Below are positions 8,879 to 17,577 of a stretch of 19,455 nt of DNA, in pieces (the stretch's first letter is position 1; every line of letters starts with the position of its first letter). The stretch spans positions 250,856-270,310 of the forward strand of contig MU130382.1 in NCBI GenBank assembly GCA_015039465.1, given 5' to 3'. A model generated the notes under the pieces. That model was not told where the DNA came from and ran no database searches. It worked only from the letters and a program-made list of their open reading frames with translations. The position numbers and the translations under genes are program-made. The stretch comes from Phlegmacium glaucopus (lineage: Eukaryota > Basidiomycota > Agaricomycetes > Agaricales > Cortinariaceae).

Positions 8879-9436
8879 TAGTGATTGTCAGGGGTAACCC
8901 TGGGGTAAAACTTCTGTACCCTTACCCTTACCCTCCAAACCCCTACCCCTGGACAGGGGTAGGGGTTTTGGAGGGTAAGGGTAAGGGTTTTGAGGGGTAT
9001 GAAGGGTACAGGGGTATGGTTAAGGGTATTACTCTAAGGCTTTTTATATATATAAATCTGATTACCTACCATGTTTTATTTACCTTATCAAGCATTAATA
9101 GCTCTATTACATGTAATTTAGAATAGATAACTGCCTCAATATGTCAAATTCACATATTTTTGCCTTCTTAAACAAGGAAATATTGCAATATTTATTTTAT
9201 TGTACAGTTTTATACTTATTAAATCCAATATTGTGGAATTTATATAACTTGGAAGCAGAAAAAAGCTAAATCTTATGTTAAGAATAGAAATTGAAACCCT
9301 TGAAAAACCCTTGAAAACCCTTGAACCCTTGTCAAGGGTAAGGGTTTTCCAAGGGTACAAAATGCCAACCCTTACCCTACCCTCCATACCCTTACCCCAG
9401 ACCCTCCAGGGGTTTTGAAACCCTTGACAATCACTA
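8879..9436. mobile_element. Smaller hAT-like element nested in the previous one, 558 bp
   Basis: It starts TAGTGATTGTCAGGGG and ends CCCTTGACAATCACTA. It is flanked by ACCGGTTC (8871-8878) and ACTGGTTC (9437-9444), an 8-bp duplication with one mismatch, within the AGAACC repeats of the host element. Both subterminal zones are built of CCCTTACCCT/AGGGTAAGGG words, and the core is AT-rich. No coding capacity is evident. Confidence 0.85.
8918..8988. repeat. Palindrome of GGGTAA-type repeats
   Basis: Arms of 34 and 35 bp, 8918-8951 and 8954-8988, pair with only one extra base and a 2-base spacer. The arms consist of ACCCTTACCCT and CCCCTACCCC words. It lies in the left subterminal region of the 558-bp element. 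Confidence 0.8.
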
Positions 9437-10856
9437 ACTGGTTCTCTTGGTTCGGTTCTGGTTCAGAACCAGTTTGAACCATAAGAACCAGTTAAAAATA
9501 GACTTTTGTTAGGATATCACCAATTAGACAAGAATTTTTCATTTTAAGTTTTATTTTCTAAAATTACACCTTATTTATAAATATATCTTAAAAGTTGAGG
9601 CCAGAAGTTTGTAGTATTGGTGTTATAACCATGACATCACTAATAGCAAACATGAAAAGAAAAAATACTATTGTTAGGGAACACTCAGTTTTCCATCCAA
9701 TCAGTCCAACTCCTGACTTTCAGTCTTTCACATGAACACCCAGACCCAATGAGCTTCACACCCAAGCCCAAACCTAATTCCAAAACTGTAAATTCCACCT
9801 CACCAACAAACTTAGTTCCCCTCTCATTTCTACTCTTCATTTTCATTTGGCCCCAACTTTCACCTGAGTACCTGAACATGACCAGTTCAGCCCAAACTCT
9901 AAATCATTTTTTATAAAAGGTCTAAATTGGTTACCTCTTATTCCAGATAAATCAGTGAAAGGTAAAACTAATAATATTAATAATGAAATACAAACTTGTC
10001 ATTTTTCATTTATTCTGGTATTGTACCACTTATCATTTTATTATTTTCACATGACACTATTTGATTATTTATTTTCCATAACTCCATTATCTTTATATTA
10101 GTATTTAAATCCCCCCTCACTTTAGCAGGGATCCTTATCCTTTCCTCTTTGGATCCTCTGCTAGGTGACAACTATAAATTGGATTTTTGCAATATGAGTA
10201 TATTAATAACATGGTAAACCTGAAGTTATAAAGTAAATGAGACATGTTATTGATTATGTACTATGCCAGACCAAAGAATGATGTACTTCTGATTGGAAAT
10301 ATATAGTGTTGGTGACTTGAATAAATATTTTCATTATAGATACAGGTAGTGTGTCATTTAACATGCAAATAGGTAGATATCTTACTTAAATATTTGCCTT
10401 GGGATAAAGTGGTTCAGAACCGGTTCAAACCGGTTCAGAACTGGTTCTCAGATTTCTGGCCAATCCAGAACCAGAACCAGAACCAGATGGCTGGTTCTCT
10501 GGACTGGTTCAGAACCGAACTTCGGCATCCCTAATCTTTGATAAGCACCTTACACCTAAGGTAGGGCCCATGTACAACCTCACCATATCATGTGCCGTGA
10601 CTTTCTGTGACTCACAGGTGCCCGAACAAGCGCTTATGCTTGAGATTCGAATTCTTCAATGCATTGGCACTAGTTATATGTCAAATAGATTGAATATTAA
10701 AATTAGAATTAAGTTATATTGGCATCCTCTAGCTCTTTCATAATGGATTCTGGCAAAACACAGTGTCCACAGTATTTTTTGTTTGCCCAAGCTGCTTGTT
10801 TGCCTGTCAAGTTGCAATGGTATGCATCTGTGAACTGCCGAGAATGTTGTGAATAC

Positions 10857-10904
10857 CTGTAGTAATGTAAATAAAACTCTAAGTAAAGAAAATATAGTAT
10901 ATAC
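10857..10904 (-). other. 48-bp intron in the transposase pseudogene
   Basis: On the minus strand GTATATAC...ACTACAG interrupts the frame between the DKMQ and YSQHSRQF segments. Its length is a multiple of three and it contains no in-frame stop, so the frame reads through it; removal restores a continuous polar segment leading to LTGKQAAW. Confidence 0.65.
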
Positions 10905-13588
10905 CTTTGCATCTTGTCAATAGTTACTGCCTCAAGAGCTGCTATCATGTTAACTTCAAGGTCCTCTTCCTTGGTGGATGGAGGTTTCAATCTGTAGTGA
11001 TACTTAGACCTCCCCTACACCATCTCAAGAGGATTAATCTCACAGTGGAACTTTGGAAGGAATAATACCTTGAAACCCCCCCTTTCGCAGTGTTCCTTGA
11101 GCAGTGACTCGACATTGACAAAGTCTGGTTCTGTGTACAAAACCCGCAGGCAGCAGCAACATGTTTGGTCAGGAGGGCACTTAAATTTTGGGCATTCAGC
11201 ATGAAGATCCCTTGCCCATGTATAGCCTTGCTCTTCCAGAATAACAGCCATCCCTTTGAACACTCCTGTGCAAGGGTGTCCCTCAGGAAAATAAAAATGT
11301 TGGGGAACACTGTTGCCCAAGTAGCCATTCTCCATCTTGATTTTAACCTTCAGAGGTTTTCCATCTCTTCCATGCTCAATCCTTCCATCAGCACCACATT
11401 TTGTCACCTCCATGCCCCAATTAAATCCTTCTTTTGGTGTAAATTTGGGCATTTTCTGAGCAGAGAGTGCATTTTTGGCACACTTAAGATGGGTAGTCGC
11501 ATTGTCATAGATAAAAACATGCTCATTGTCTGAGTAATATTCCTCACAGATGTCCATTGCAGTTGTTGCTTGTGAAATAATGTCTTCATTGTCGAAGTAG
11601 CCATCCCTGTTTTTTCCAGGCTTGAAAATAACTTGAGCGCTTTCTTTACCATCCAGAGAGTGAAGAAATCCATAGTCTGGGGAGAAATACTCAGCATCCA
11701 TCATTGAAGCACCTTCTCCTTTTGCATATGGAGTTGGGGTGGCATCTTTGTGAACCCACTGTGCCTGGTGGCAATCATTTGCATAATAAATTGATTCATC
11801 ATGAAACCATGCAATGAGAGGCTTAATGCCAGGTGGGAGAACCAGAGGCTCTTGGATGCCTTCTTTGTCCCAGGTTTGCATTCGCAGCTCCATCTCATAC
11901 CATTTTGGGAGGTACACTGTCTGCCAATATTTAATGATGTCTTCGCATTTGTGCCCATCGACATACTGCCCTTTATGGTTTCTGACCCAGCAGTACCCAA
12001 GTTTCTTCATCCAGCGCTTAGCAGTGGACTTTCCAATGGATTTCTTGAGACCCTATTTCTCCTGGACCTCTGGCTTGTTGAGGTATATGCAAATGTCATT
12101 GGCCTGGACATATTTCCCCTTTGACTGAAGGTATAAATTTATTTCCTGAGTGAGCTCTTCGTTAGCATCAATGCATGAGTGAATCCATATGCCATAAGGA
12201 TTTTCCGGAGCTTTCCTTTCTGAAATAAATTTCTTTGCGTGATCTCAAAGTGTTTTTGGTGCGTTCTTTGCTGGTTGTCCAAGTGCCTGTGCCACCTGCT
12301 CAGATGCTTTAATCCATCTTTCCTTTGAATCAGAATTTTTGCTAGTGAATAAATTGAGGAAGCTTCAAATATTCTGCAAGATTTTCTTGCTCCACCCGTG
12401 GATTTTGGACTCCATATACCGCTTCCGTTTGCCTTTTGAGGCTTCTCTCTTGGGTCACAACAGGCTCTTTATTTCATTGAGTGCGTCAAGGGCTTGTAAT
12501 TCTGTCAGCGGCTCTATGATCCCACAAAGTCCCAACTGCACCATGATTTTGTGTATGAGATGTTGTGAATTTGGATGATTTTGGCATTTCTGCTGCATCC
12601 ATGCCTATTGGATCCGACTCGTTCTCCAAATCCAACTCAGAGATAGGCTCTGGAATTTCTGCACCAGGCCGGGCACTTTCAAATTTCAAATCAATGTCTG
12701 TGGCTTCCATCAAGATGAGACCTGGGAGTTCTTCATTAGGGCTGCACACCGTACCATATATGGTATATGGCTGTATGTTGACGGAGGTCTGATGGTGATG
12801 GGTTGACCATGCACCATAACTGTATTGGAAATTTTTTGAGGCTTTGAACGGGCATCAATACGGCCGTTGTCGCGCACCAATACTGATTGGTAGCGTGAGA
12901 AGAAAGCTTAAAAGTCGCCATCATGAAAATAAGCGGACTTTGAATTTGCTTACCTATTTTGGAAGCGGCCCTGAATCGCGTTCCTGGTCAACAAAACCAT
13001 TCATTCAACGATAACATCCCCATTGCTCATCATACTCTCAATGTCTCACACTATGCTCTCCATTGTTTTCACTATCGACATGCTCCTAAGCATATACCAT
13101 CCATTGGTTCCTTGGCTAGTGATCCAGCAAAGCGATCAATCTACTATTCGCGTCGGTCATCGGCTCGCGTTTGATCGTATCCTTGGTCCATCATTTCAAG
13201 AACGGCCCCTTTATGGACGCATCAACTACATCTCCCATTATGTACAAGGCTTTGTCATTGTTGTTGTGGCTATGGACCCACAAGTCTTCCCCTCAGCCAT
13301 CTATCTTGCCATCCCTCGCTCCTGGATCTCACTCAGTCCCCTATCCTCACTCATCTACCTCTTATCTTATCATTCACTGCCAAAACCATCATTCACGCGG
13401 TACCTGAAGCCTTCCCACCCTCTTTATGACAATTTAGGAAGTCCAGGAGGATCACGACTAAGCAGGAATTGCAGATGAATCAGCAGCAGAGGTTTATTCT
13501 CGCAGTGTGTCAAGTGTTATCAAGGCTGCGCGACATGGGACCATGGGCAAGTAGTGTTTTTCTCGGGAACAAGGCTGCGCCTTTCAAG

Positions 13589-13899
13589 TGTTGACTCAGG
13601 ACCTTTCATATTTTGACATGACCACACGCCTATGGAGTCGATATATTTTTGCTATTGGACTATGTACACTGCCTTCTTTTCTTTTCTCTCGCACTGTGAC
13701 ACTTTACAGATTATTTTACTGTTCCTTTTCTTTTCCATTGTTCTTTTCTTCTCGCAGCTGTCCTCTCTTTATCTTTCTTCCTTTGACAGCGCGTACTTTG
13801 TTTCTTTTATTGTTTTACATAGCCTCATCCTTAGGTATAAATACTGCTCTTTTGTACCAGGATAGGTAGTTCAGTTCAATTCATTCTTACCCCCCAACA
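13589..13899 (+). repeat. LTR-like sequence inside the 3.15-kb element
   Basis: The segment begins TGTTGACTC and ends CCCCCAACA, with a TATAAATA box near 13834, which resembles an LTR with its promoter. No target duplication, primer-binding site or second copy is visible, so this could be a solo LTR remnant or coincidence. Confidence 0.3.
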
Positions 13900-13938
13900 A
13901 TCATCATCTCAGTGGAATTCCAGTGAATTCCTTCCTCA

Positions 13939-14130
13939 AGTTCGCTTTTTCTGCCCTTAACTGTCAAATCTATCCCCACTGTCAATTACTATAGTCTTAC
14001 TGAAGACTCTTATTCCTCCTCATCCTCTTCCTTAACCCCTCTGAGTTCGCTTTTTCAGTCACTTACTGTCAACCTATTGTCTACTGCTACAGTCTTTCTA
14101 AAGACTCGTTCACATTCATCCTCATCCTCC
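13939..14130. repeat. Imperfect tandem repeat with a 105-bp period
   Basis: Two copies start AGTTCGCTTTTTC at 13939 and AGTTCGCTTTTTCAG at 14044. They share CTTACTG/CTTAACTGTCAA, a TAGTCTTACTGAAGACTC-type hairpin word and CATCCTCATCCTC, in the same order. They lie just after the LTR-like sequence and the CT-rich stretch. Confidence 0.6.
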
Positions 14131-14214
14131 TCACCTCTACTCTTGCTCCCTACCTCTGTGTGATACAAGTCAAGGTTACACCTTCCCTAAACGAACAACA
14201 GGGAGGCTTTTGAC

Positions 14215-14760
14215 TTAAAGACTAGTCCATTGCTCTCTGGTTGGTGTTTTATAACAACACAAACAACGATTTATACCGTAAAATGGTATTATATGGTTAC
14301 GGCTCCTGAGACTTGGATTGCATATGGTAATACCCTGAATTGACCCTGAACTGAGCCTGAGTAATTGAAAGCCCTTTACTGAGGGAGTCACAAGAGAAGT
14401 GAGGCCTTGGAGGGCCTCGAGGGTTGCATTAATAGTACCCAAGGCAAATATTTCAACTCCAAGAGGAGGATATCCACCGGAAGTGAGGCATGGCTTAGTC
14501 CAGATTTCATCAGTGGAGATATAACTTTGAGTCATAACTTTCTTATAAGTCAAATGCTACACACATTGGGGGGTGGGTAGGAGGGCAAGTCTTAAGTAAC
14601 TTGATGGCTGTGGCCACCGTATCTGACAGTTGTTGACAGCCTCCAACCATACCGTTGATACACTGTCAGTACGCTAGGTGCTGTACTAACTGAGGTGTGA
14701 TGCGGCTCGGGGCTTCGGTGGCCTAAACACTGAGTCAAGTATATGCAGAAAGGTTCCAAC
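14215..14760. other. Unassigned interior of the 3.15-kb element
   Basis: A 112-codon minus-strand frame (14553-14215) is present but shows no recognisable domain and lacks splice partners. The remainder has GACAGTTGTTGACAGC-type short inverted words and no gene that can be supported. Confidence 0.35.
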
Positions 14761-14801
14761 TAAAGTAGGGCGACGAGATATGAGACGGGCGAAACGAGTG
14801 G

Positions 14802-14896
14802 CGACGCAGTGACGAAGGGGAGACGCAGTGACGAAGGGGAGACGCAGTGATGAAGGGGAGATGCAGTGACGAAGGGGCGACGCAGTGACGAAGTAT
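14802..14896. repeat. Tandem array of five 19-bp units
   Basis: The unit AGACGCAGTGACGAAGGGG is repeated at 14802, 14821, 14840, 14859 and 14878 with one or two substitutions each. The last copy decays after GACGAAG. Read in either direction it gives only low-complexity peptide. It opens a region (to about 15740) in which GCGAC/GTCGC words recur. Confidence 0.9.
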
Positions 14897-15780
14897 AGTC
14901 GCTGTATGGGCGACTCGCAGTAAAACGCAATGAAACGAAGGCGAACGACGAGAGAGACGATGACAAGACTTAATTCTATACTCTGGGGAGAGAGGCGAAT
15001 ACTTTCTTATTGTCCTTTGTAACTAAATTACAGGATGTTTTTATAGTAGGTAGGGGAGATCACATGGCTAAGTTGCACATGGGTATCTATAAAACAAATC
15101 AAAATGATGAAACAGGAGTCCAAGAAGGACTAGGCAAAATGGGGAGACAAAACATCAGGGATAGTGGGCAATAAATGAAAGAGGACCGGTCGTCGCTCCG
15201 AGGACCGGCAGGAGACATGTGGTATAGGGAGGCGATCAAGGAGCGATGGCAAATGTATCAAAAATAAAGGAAACAAAGTGTTTGAGGTAACCGAAGGGAG
15301 ATAAAAGAATATAAATGATCAGCGACCCAAAATGCCCAATGGTGTTAAGGAACTTCTCGATCTGGTGATTGTCGCTGGATAGGAGCGACTGGTAGGGTAG
15401 CAACGACGATTTGACACAGAACGATTCGGTGTAGCGTAAGGGGACGTCGGTCTGGGCAGTGGACATGCCTACAACTCTTAGACAAGTGAGCATTACCAAA
15501 TATGGAAAAAGCATGACTATACACATGACCGCTGGTAAAAGGGAGTGAAAGGGAGGCAGAACACCTAATGTCGTCCGGGGACTGCCGGAAAAGGGGGCGA
15601 TCGTACGAGTGAAATATAGCCAAGGCATTTAGGAAGCTTCTGGGACAGTAGAGGCGACGACCGAATAGCCAGAGACTTATCTATGCAATAAAACAGCAAA
15701 TAGTCAGTGTAAGAGGCGACGTAGAGCGATGTCGCTGCCAAAAATGCGAAAAACGAAGGCAGGGAACCAGCATGTTCATC
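14897..15780. other. GCGAC-rich non-coding stretch inside the 3.15-kb element
   Basis: No gene is supported. GGCGAC or its inverse GTCGC(T) appears about eight times, sometimes as pairs that could form hairpins (for example near 15369-15389 and 15715-15734). Overlapping minus-strand frames between 15236 and 15866 have no recognisable domains. Confidence 0.4.
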
Positions 15781-16244
15781 ACCGTCAACTGTACCGCCAA
15801 TCCATTCTTCAAACAACCGACGGTACAGGTACGGTTACCATAATACAGGTGCCGTACAACCATCAATACGGTAACAGTGTGCAGCCCTATTCTTCATATG
15901 GAAGTGGGTAATTTATTTGGTTCTCGATGTCACCATCACTTTCCATCAGCTGAGGCTATTTTCCATATTAGAAACCCAGTACCAAAGGTATGTAAGATTC
16001 AAATCCAAACCTCAGAGGCACACCCAGAAGCATTACACATGTTTTGACGTGTTGTGTCATTTAGGTCATTAAGTGGATGTGTGTCAGTATTTACGCTGTC
16101 TGACCTCTCTGCAGTGGGAATCTTGCGTCTTGTTCCATTCTTACACGATTTCTTGCCTTTGTAGGCCTTCTATACTGTAAATGGATAAGAAAATGCATCG
16201 GAATGTGTCAAATGACATACCTCTCCAACATTTTCTTTCCCAAT

Positions 16245-16270
16245 GGCTCTAGCTGTTGGCTCTAGCTGTT
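16245..16270. repeat. 13-bp tandem duplication causing a frameshift
   Basis: GGCTCTAGCTGTT occurs twice back to back (16245-16257 and 16258-16270). It lies in exon 1 of the transposase pseudogene. With a single copy the minus-strand frame runs on through IPEPTARAIGKENVGE to the GTATGT donor at 16220; with two copies it meets a stop. Confidence 0.75.
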
Positions 16271-16481
16271 GGCTCAGGTATTCCTTTTTTGGTTTTCTCC
16301 TGATAGGTCTTTCTCGTAGTTGGGATAGCCCATTTTCCTAGGTTTTTGAGACCTTTTAGTGCCCTCCTTGGGATGAGAATGGCTGTTTTTATCTCAATAT
16401 CCACAAAACTGAGAGAGAAAAGGGTGTATTTATTTAATAGCATCTCAACTAGGTAGTAATATAAAAATTGGGTTGCACCAT

Positions 16482-16811
16482 TGTTAGGGGACGATAGAAC
16501 CTGGGAACCAAGTTGAATACAAAGGTGGTTATCTTCGATAACCACCTTTCATCTATATACTACAGGCGTGGGAGCCAATTTGACTATATACAGCTAGGAT
16601 GTAATAGAAGGTAGGACAAGGTAAAGATAACCTAAATATAAACTGACATCTGTCAAGATGTCATCGGCAAAGGGATGACTACTACTACAATGGAAGGGAG
16701 AACGCGAGGAGCAGGATAAAGGATGCGGTATGGGATATGATCATAGAGATGAGTGAAAGTAAGTACATACTAAGCAAGCATAGAGGCGGACACAATAGGT
16801 GTCCCCTGACA
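16482..16811 (+). mobile_element. Solo LTR (330 bp) of the same family as the outer LTR
   Basis: It starts TGTTAGGGGACG and ends GTGTCCCCTGACA, with flanks ACCAT (16477-16481) and GCCAT (16812-16816), a 5-bp duplication with one mismatch. It aligns end to end with the reassembled outer LTR. It lies at the 5' side of the transposase pseudogene within the mariner-like element and carries the complete 13-bp-stem hairpin at 16521-16549. Confidence 0.85.
16521..16549 (+). promoter_or_regulatory. Conserved LTR hairpin
   Basis: AAAGGTGGTTATC and GATAACCACCTTT form a perfect 13-bp stem with a TTC loop. In the outer LTR the equivalent is AAGGTGCTTATC/GATAAGCACCTT with loop TTT (8740-8757 plus 10542 onwards). 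One stem pair has changed from G-C to C-G, preserving pairing. Its role is unknown; it could be a structured RNA element or a dyad binding site. Confidence 0.6.
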
Positions 16812-16964
16812 GCCATGGTCTATATATTCCTATTCCCTAGGGTCCTGTGCAGCTTGATAAGGAGATTAAGGCCCGTTGCAGATGCTATTAAGCTAATAGT
16901 GGTCTCTCCGTGGAATGTCATGCATAGTCACATGATGTAACAACTGTGTACATGGGCCCTACCT
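16812..16964 (-). other. 5' flank of the transposase gene with the right terminal repeat
   Basis: This holds the sequence between the solo LTR and the mariner-like right terminal repeat (16947-16964). No TATA box or start codon could be assigned with confidence. A short minus-strand frame from the ATG at about 16920 ends before the LTR and is not supported. Confidence 0.4.
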
Positions 16965-16968
16965 TATA

Positions 16969-17315
16969 TAGTGTTGCTGATGGCTCGAGCTGCTTTTTTT
17001 CTATCTTGCTAAATAAATTTTGTAAAATCACCAACATATTTGAGTAGCTAGATCACCTCAGGAGCCAAGGGGTCTTTTGCCAACATTAAGTGATAGGAGC
17101 TGAATTTCCCATGCTATTTGATCAGCTCTGAAGTGGCTCAATTCAAGCCACTTCAGAGCTGATCAAATAGCATAGGAAATTCAGCTCCTATCACTTAATG
17201 TTGGCAAAAGACCCCTTGGCTCCTGAGGTGATCTAGCTACTCAAATATGTTGGTGATTTTACAAAATTTATTTAGCAAGATAGAAAAAAAGCAGCTCAAG
17301 CCATCAGCAACACTA
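16969..17315. mobile_element. Near-perfect palindromic foldback element (hAT-type MITE), 347 bp
   Basis: Two 169-bp arms beginning TAGTGTTGCTGATGGC mirror each other with only two differences and no indels, around a 9-base loop (17138-17146). Once the mariner-like insertion is removed, both flanks read CACCTATA (right copy 17316-17323; left copy split between 10553-10558 and 16967-16968), an exact 8-bp duplication. No coding capacity. A transcript would fold into a long double-stranded RNA. Confidence 0.9.
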
Positions 17316-17323
17316 CACCTATA

Positions 17324-17577
17324 TACTACATGCATGGGAGGCAATATGACTATATACAGCTAGTACACAATAGAAGGTAGGGTGTGTTAAGATAACAAAA
17401 ATAGAAACTGACATCAGTACAATGTCATCAGCGAAGGGTCAACTACTACAATGATAAAGGGATGTCCATAAAGGGTAGGATGGGGAATGCGGTATGTGAT
17501 ATGATCATAGAGTGAAATGAAAGTAAAGACAATACTAAGCATACCTAGAGTCAGATACAATATGTATCCCCTAACAA
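17324..17577 (+). mobile_element. 3' part of the outer solo LTR
   Basis: This is the largest surviving piece of the solo LTR that starts at 8700. It aligns without length change with the 3' part of the solo LTR at 16482-16811 and ends CCCCTAACA, followed by the target duplication ATGAA. Confidence 0.88.

Larger units (their letters stand above)
8758..10533. mobile_element. hAT-like element inside the solo LTR, 1776 bp
   Basis: The termini are TAGGGATGCCAAAGTTC at 8758 and its near-exact inverse ending at 10533 (one mismatch), flanked by an exact 8-bp duplication ATCTTTGA (8750-8757 and 10534-10541). Both subterminal regions are filled with AGAACC/GGTTCT words. The length includes a nested 558-bp element and its duplication; without them it is 1210 bp. 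The AT-rich core (9445-10400) has no recognisable transposase, so the element is non-autonomous. The duplication is centred on the loop of a hairpin in the LTR. Confidence 0.9.
12737..15889. mobile_element. hAT-like element in the transposase gene, 3153 bp
   Basis: The termini are TAGGGCTGCACAC at 12737 and GTGTGCAGCCCTA ending at 15889, flanked by a perfect 8-bp duplication TTCTTCAT (12729-12736 and 15890-15897). The subterminal zones are rich in CGGTAC/CCGTAC words. Joining the flanks and keeping one duplication copy restores the transposase reading frame (…NYPLPYEELPG). The interior has no recognisable transposase. It contains an LTR-like sequence, pyrimidine-rich sequence and two tandem repeat arrays. 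The longest frames (13023-13478 plus; 15236-15628 minus) show no domain I recognise. It is probably a composite of a hAT-like shell and other repeats. Confidence 0.9.
10709..16420 (-). pseudogene. Decayed DDE transposase gene (Tc1/mariner-like, NPxE type)
   Basis: Minus-strand exons can be traced from about 16420 to 10709. Frame-compatible introns are 16220-16170 (51 bp), 16010-15956 (55 bp) and 10904-10857 (48 bp). The longest intact stretch (12010-11015, 331 codons) holds a plausible catalytic triad: FHDES (D71), IYDNATTH (D169) and NPLEM (E329). A Cys-rich stretch lies between the last two (C273, C278, C284-C287). The C-terminal part carries LTGKQAAW. Lesions: a 13-bp tandem duplication in exon 1 (16245-16270), a 3.15-kb hAT-like insertion in exon 3, a frame change between about 12600 and 12500, in-frame stops at 12455-12457, 12365-12367, 12245-12247 and 12053-12055, and a stop at 11015-11017 directly after the catalytic Glu region, where Trp is expected. 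The D-to-E distance (159 residues) is much longer than in classical DD34E enzymes. As I recall, related long NPxE proteins are common in mushroom genomes. The start codon is unresolved. Confidence 0.8.
10559..16964 (-). mobile_element. Tc1/mariner-like DDE transposon, degenerate, with nested insertions
   Basis: The terminal repeats AGGTAGGGCCCATGTACA (10559) and its exact inverse ending at 16964 are flanked by TA (10557-10558 and 16965-16966), the duplication expected for Tc1/mariner-type transposition. Similarity continues more weakly inward (ATCATGTG). The element carries a decayed transposase on the minus strand. Total length is 6406 bp; removing the hAT-like insertion (12737-15889) and the solo LTR (16482-16811) with their duplications leaves about 2.9 kb. 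Its TA lies within the 8-bp duplication made by the palindromic element at 16969, so it inserted after that element. Confidence 0.85.
8700..17577 (+). mobile_element. Solo LTR (331 bp) expanded to 8.9 kb by nested insertions
   Basis: The LTR starts TGTTAGAGAAC at 8700 and ends CCCCTAACA at 17577, with the 5-bp duplication ATGAA at 8695-8699 and 17578-17582. Its surviving pieces are 8700-8757, 10542-10558, 16967-16968 and 17324-17577, which add up to 331 bp. A related solo LTR at 16482-16811 is 330 bp and matches these pieces in order, including across every deduced insertion point. There is no internal retrotransposon domain, so this is a solo LTR left by recombination. Everything else between these coordinates belongs to later insertions. 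Confidence 0.88.

Noticed and set aside
9671..9916. Open frame and a TGTTAGGG word taken as an LTR start
   Set aside because: No matching CCCTAACA end or duplication lies nearby. The frame is Pro/Ser-rich without features and sits in the core of a non-autonomous element.
11165..12128. Plus-strand frames at 11165-11533 and 11801-12128
   Set aside because: They are shadows of the minus-strand transposase, which carries the recognisable motifs.
13023..13478. 151-codon plus-strand frame as a gene
   Set aside because: It is hydrophobic and low-complexity in places, has no recognisable domain, overlaps other open frames, and lies inside a transposon rich in repeats.
16961..16968. ACCTTATA as the left target duplication of the palindrome
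   Set aside because: It matches the right flank poorly. Removing the mariner-like element restores CACCTATA, which matches exactly.
16482..17577. Two LTR copies as the paired ends of one short LTR element (TRIM-like)
   Set aside because: LTR 16482-16811 has its own flanking ACCAT/GCCAT, and the right copy's ATGAA flank matches the sequence before 8700 instead, so they belong to separate insertions.
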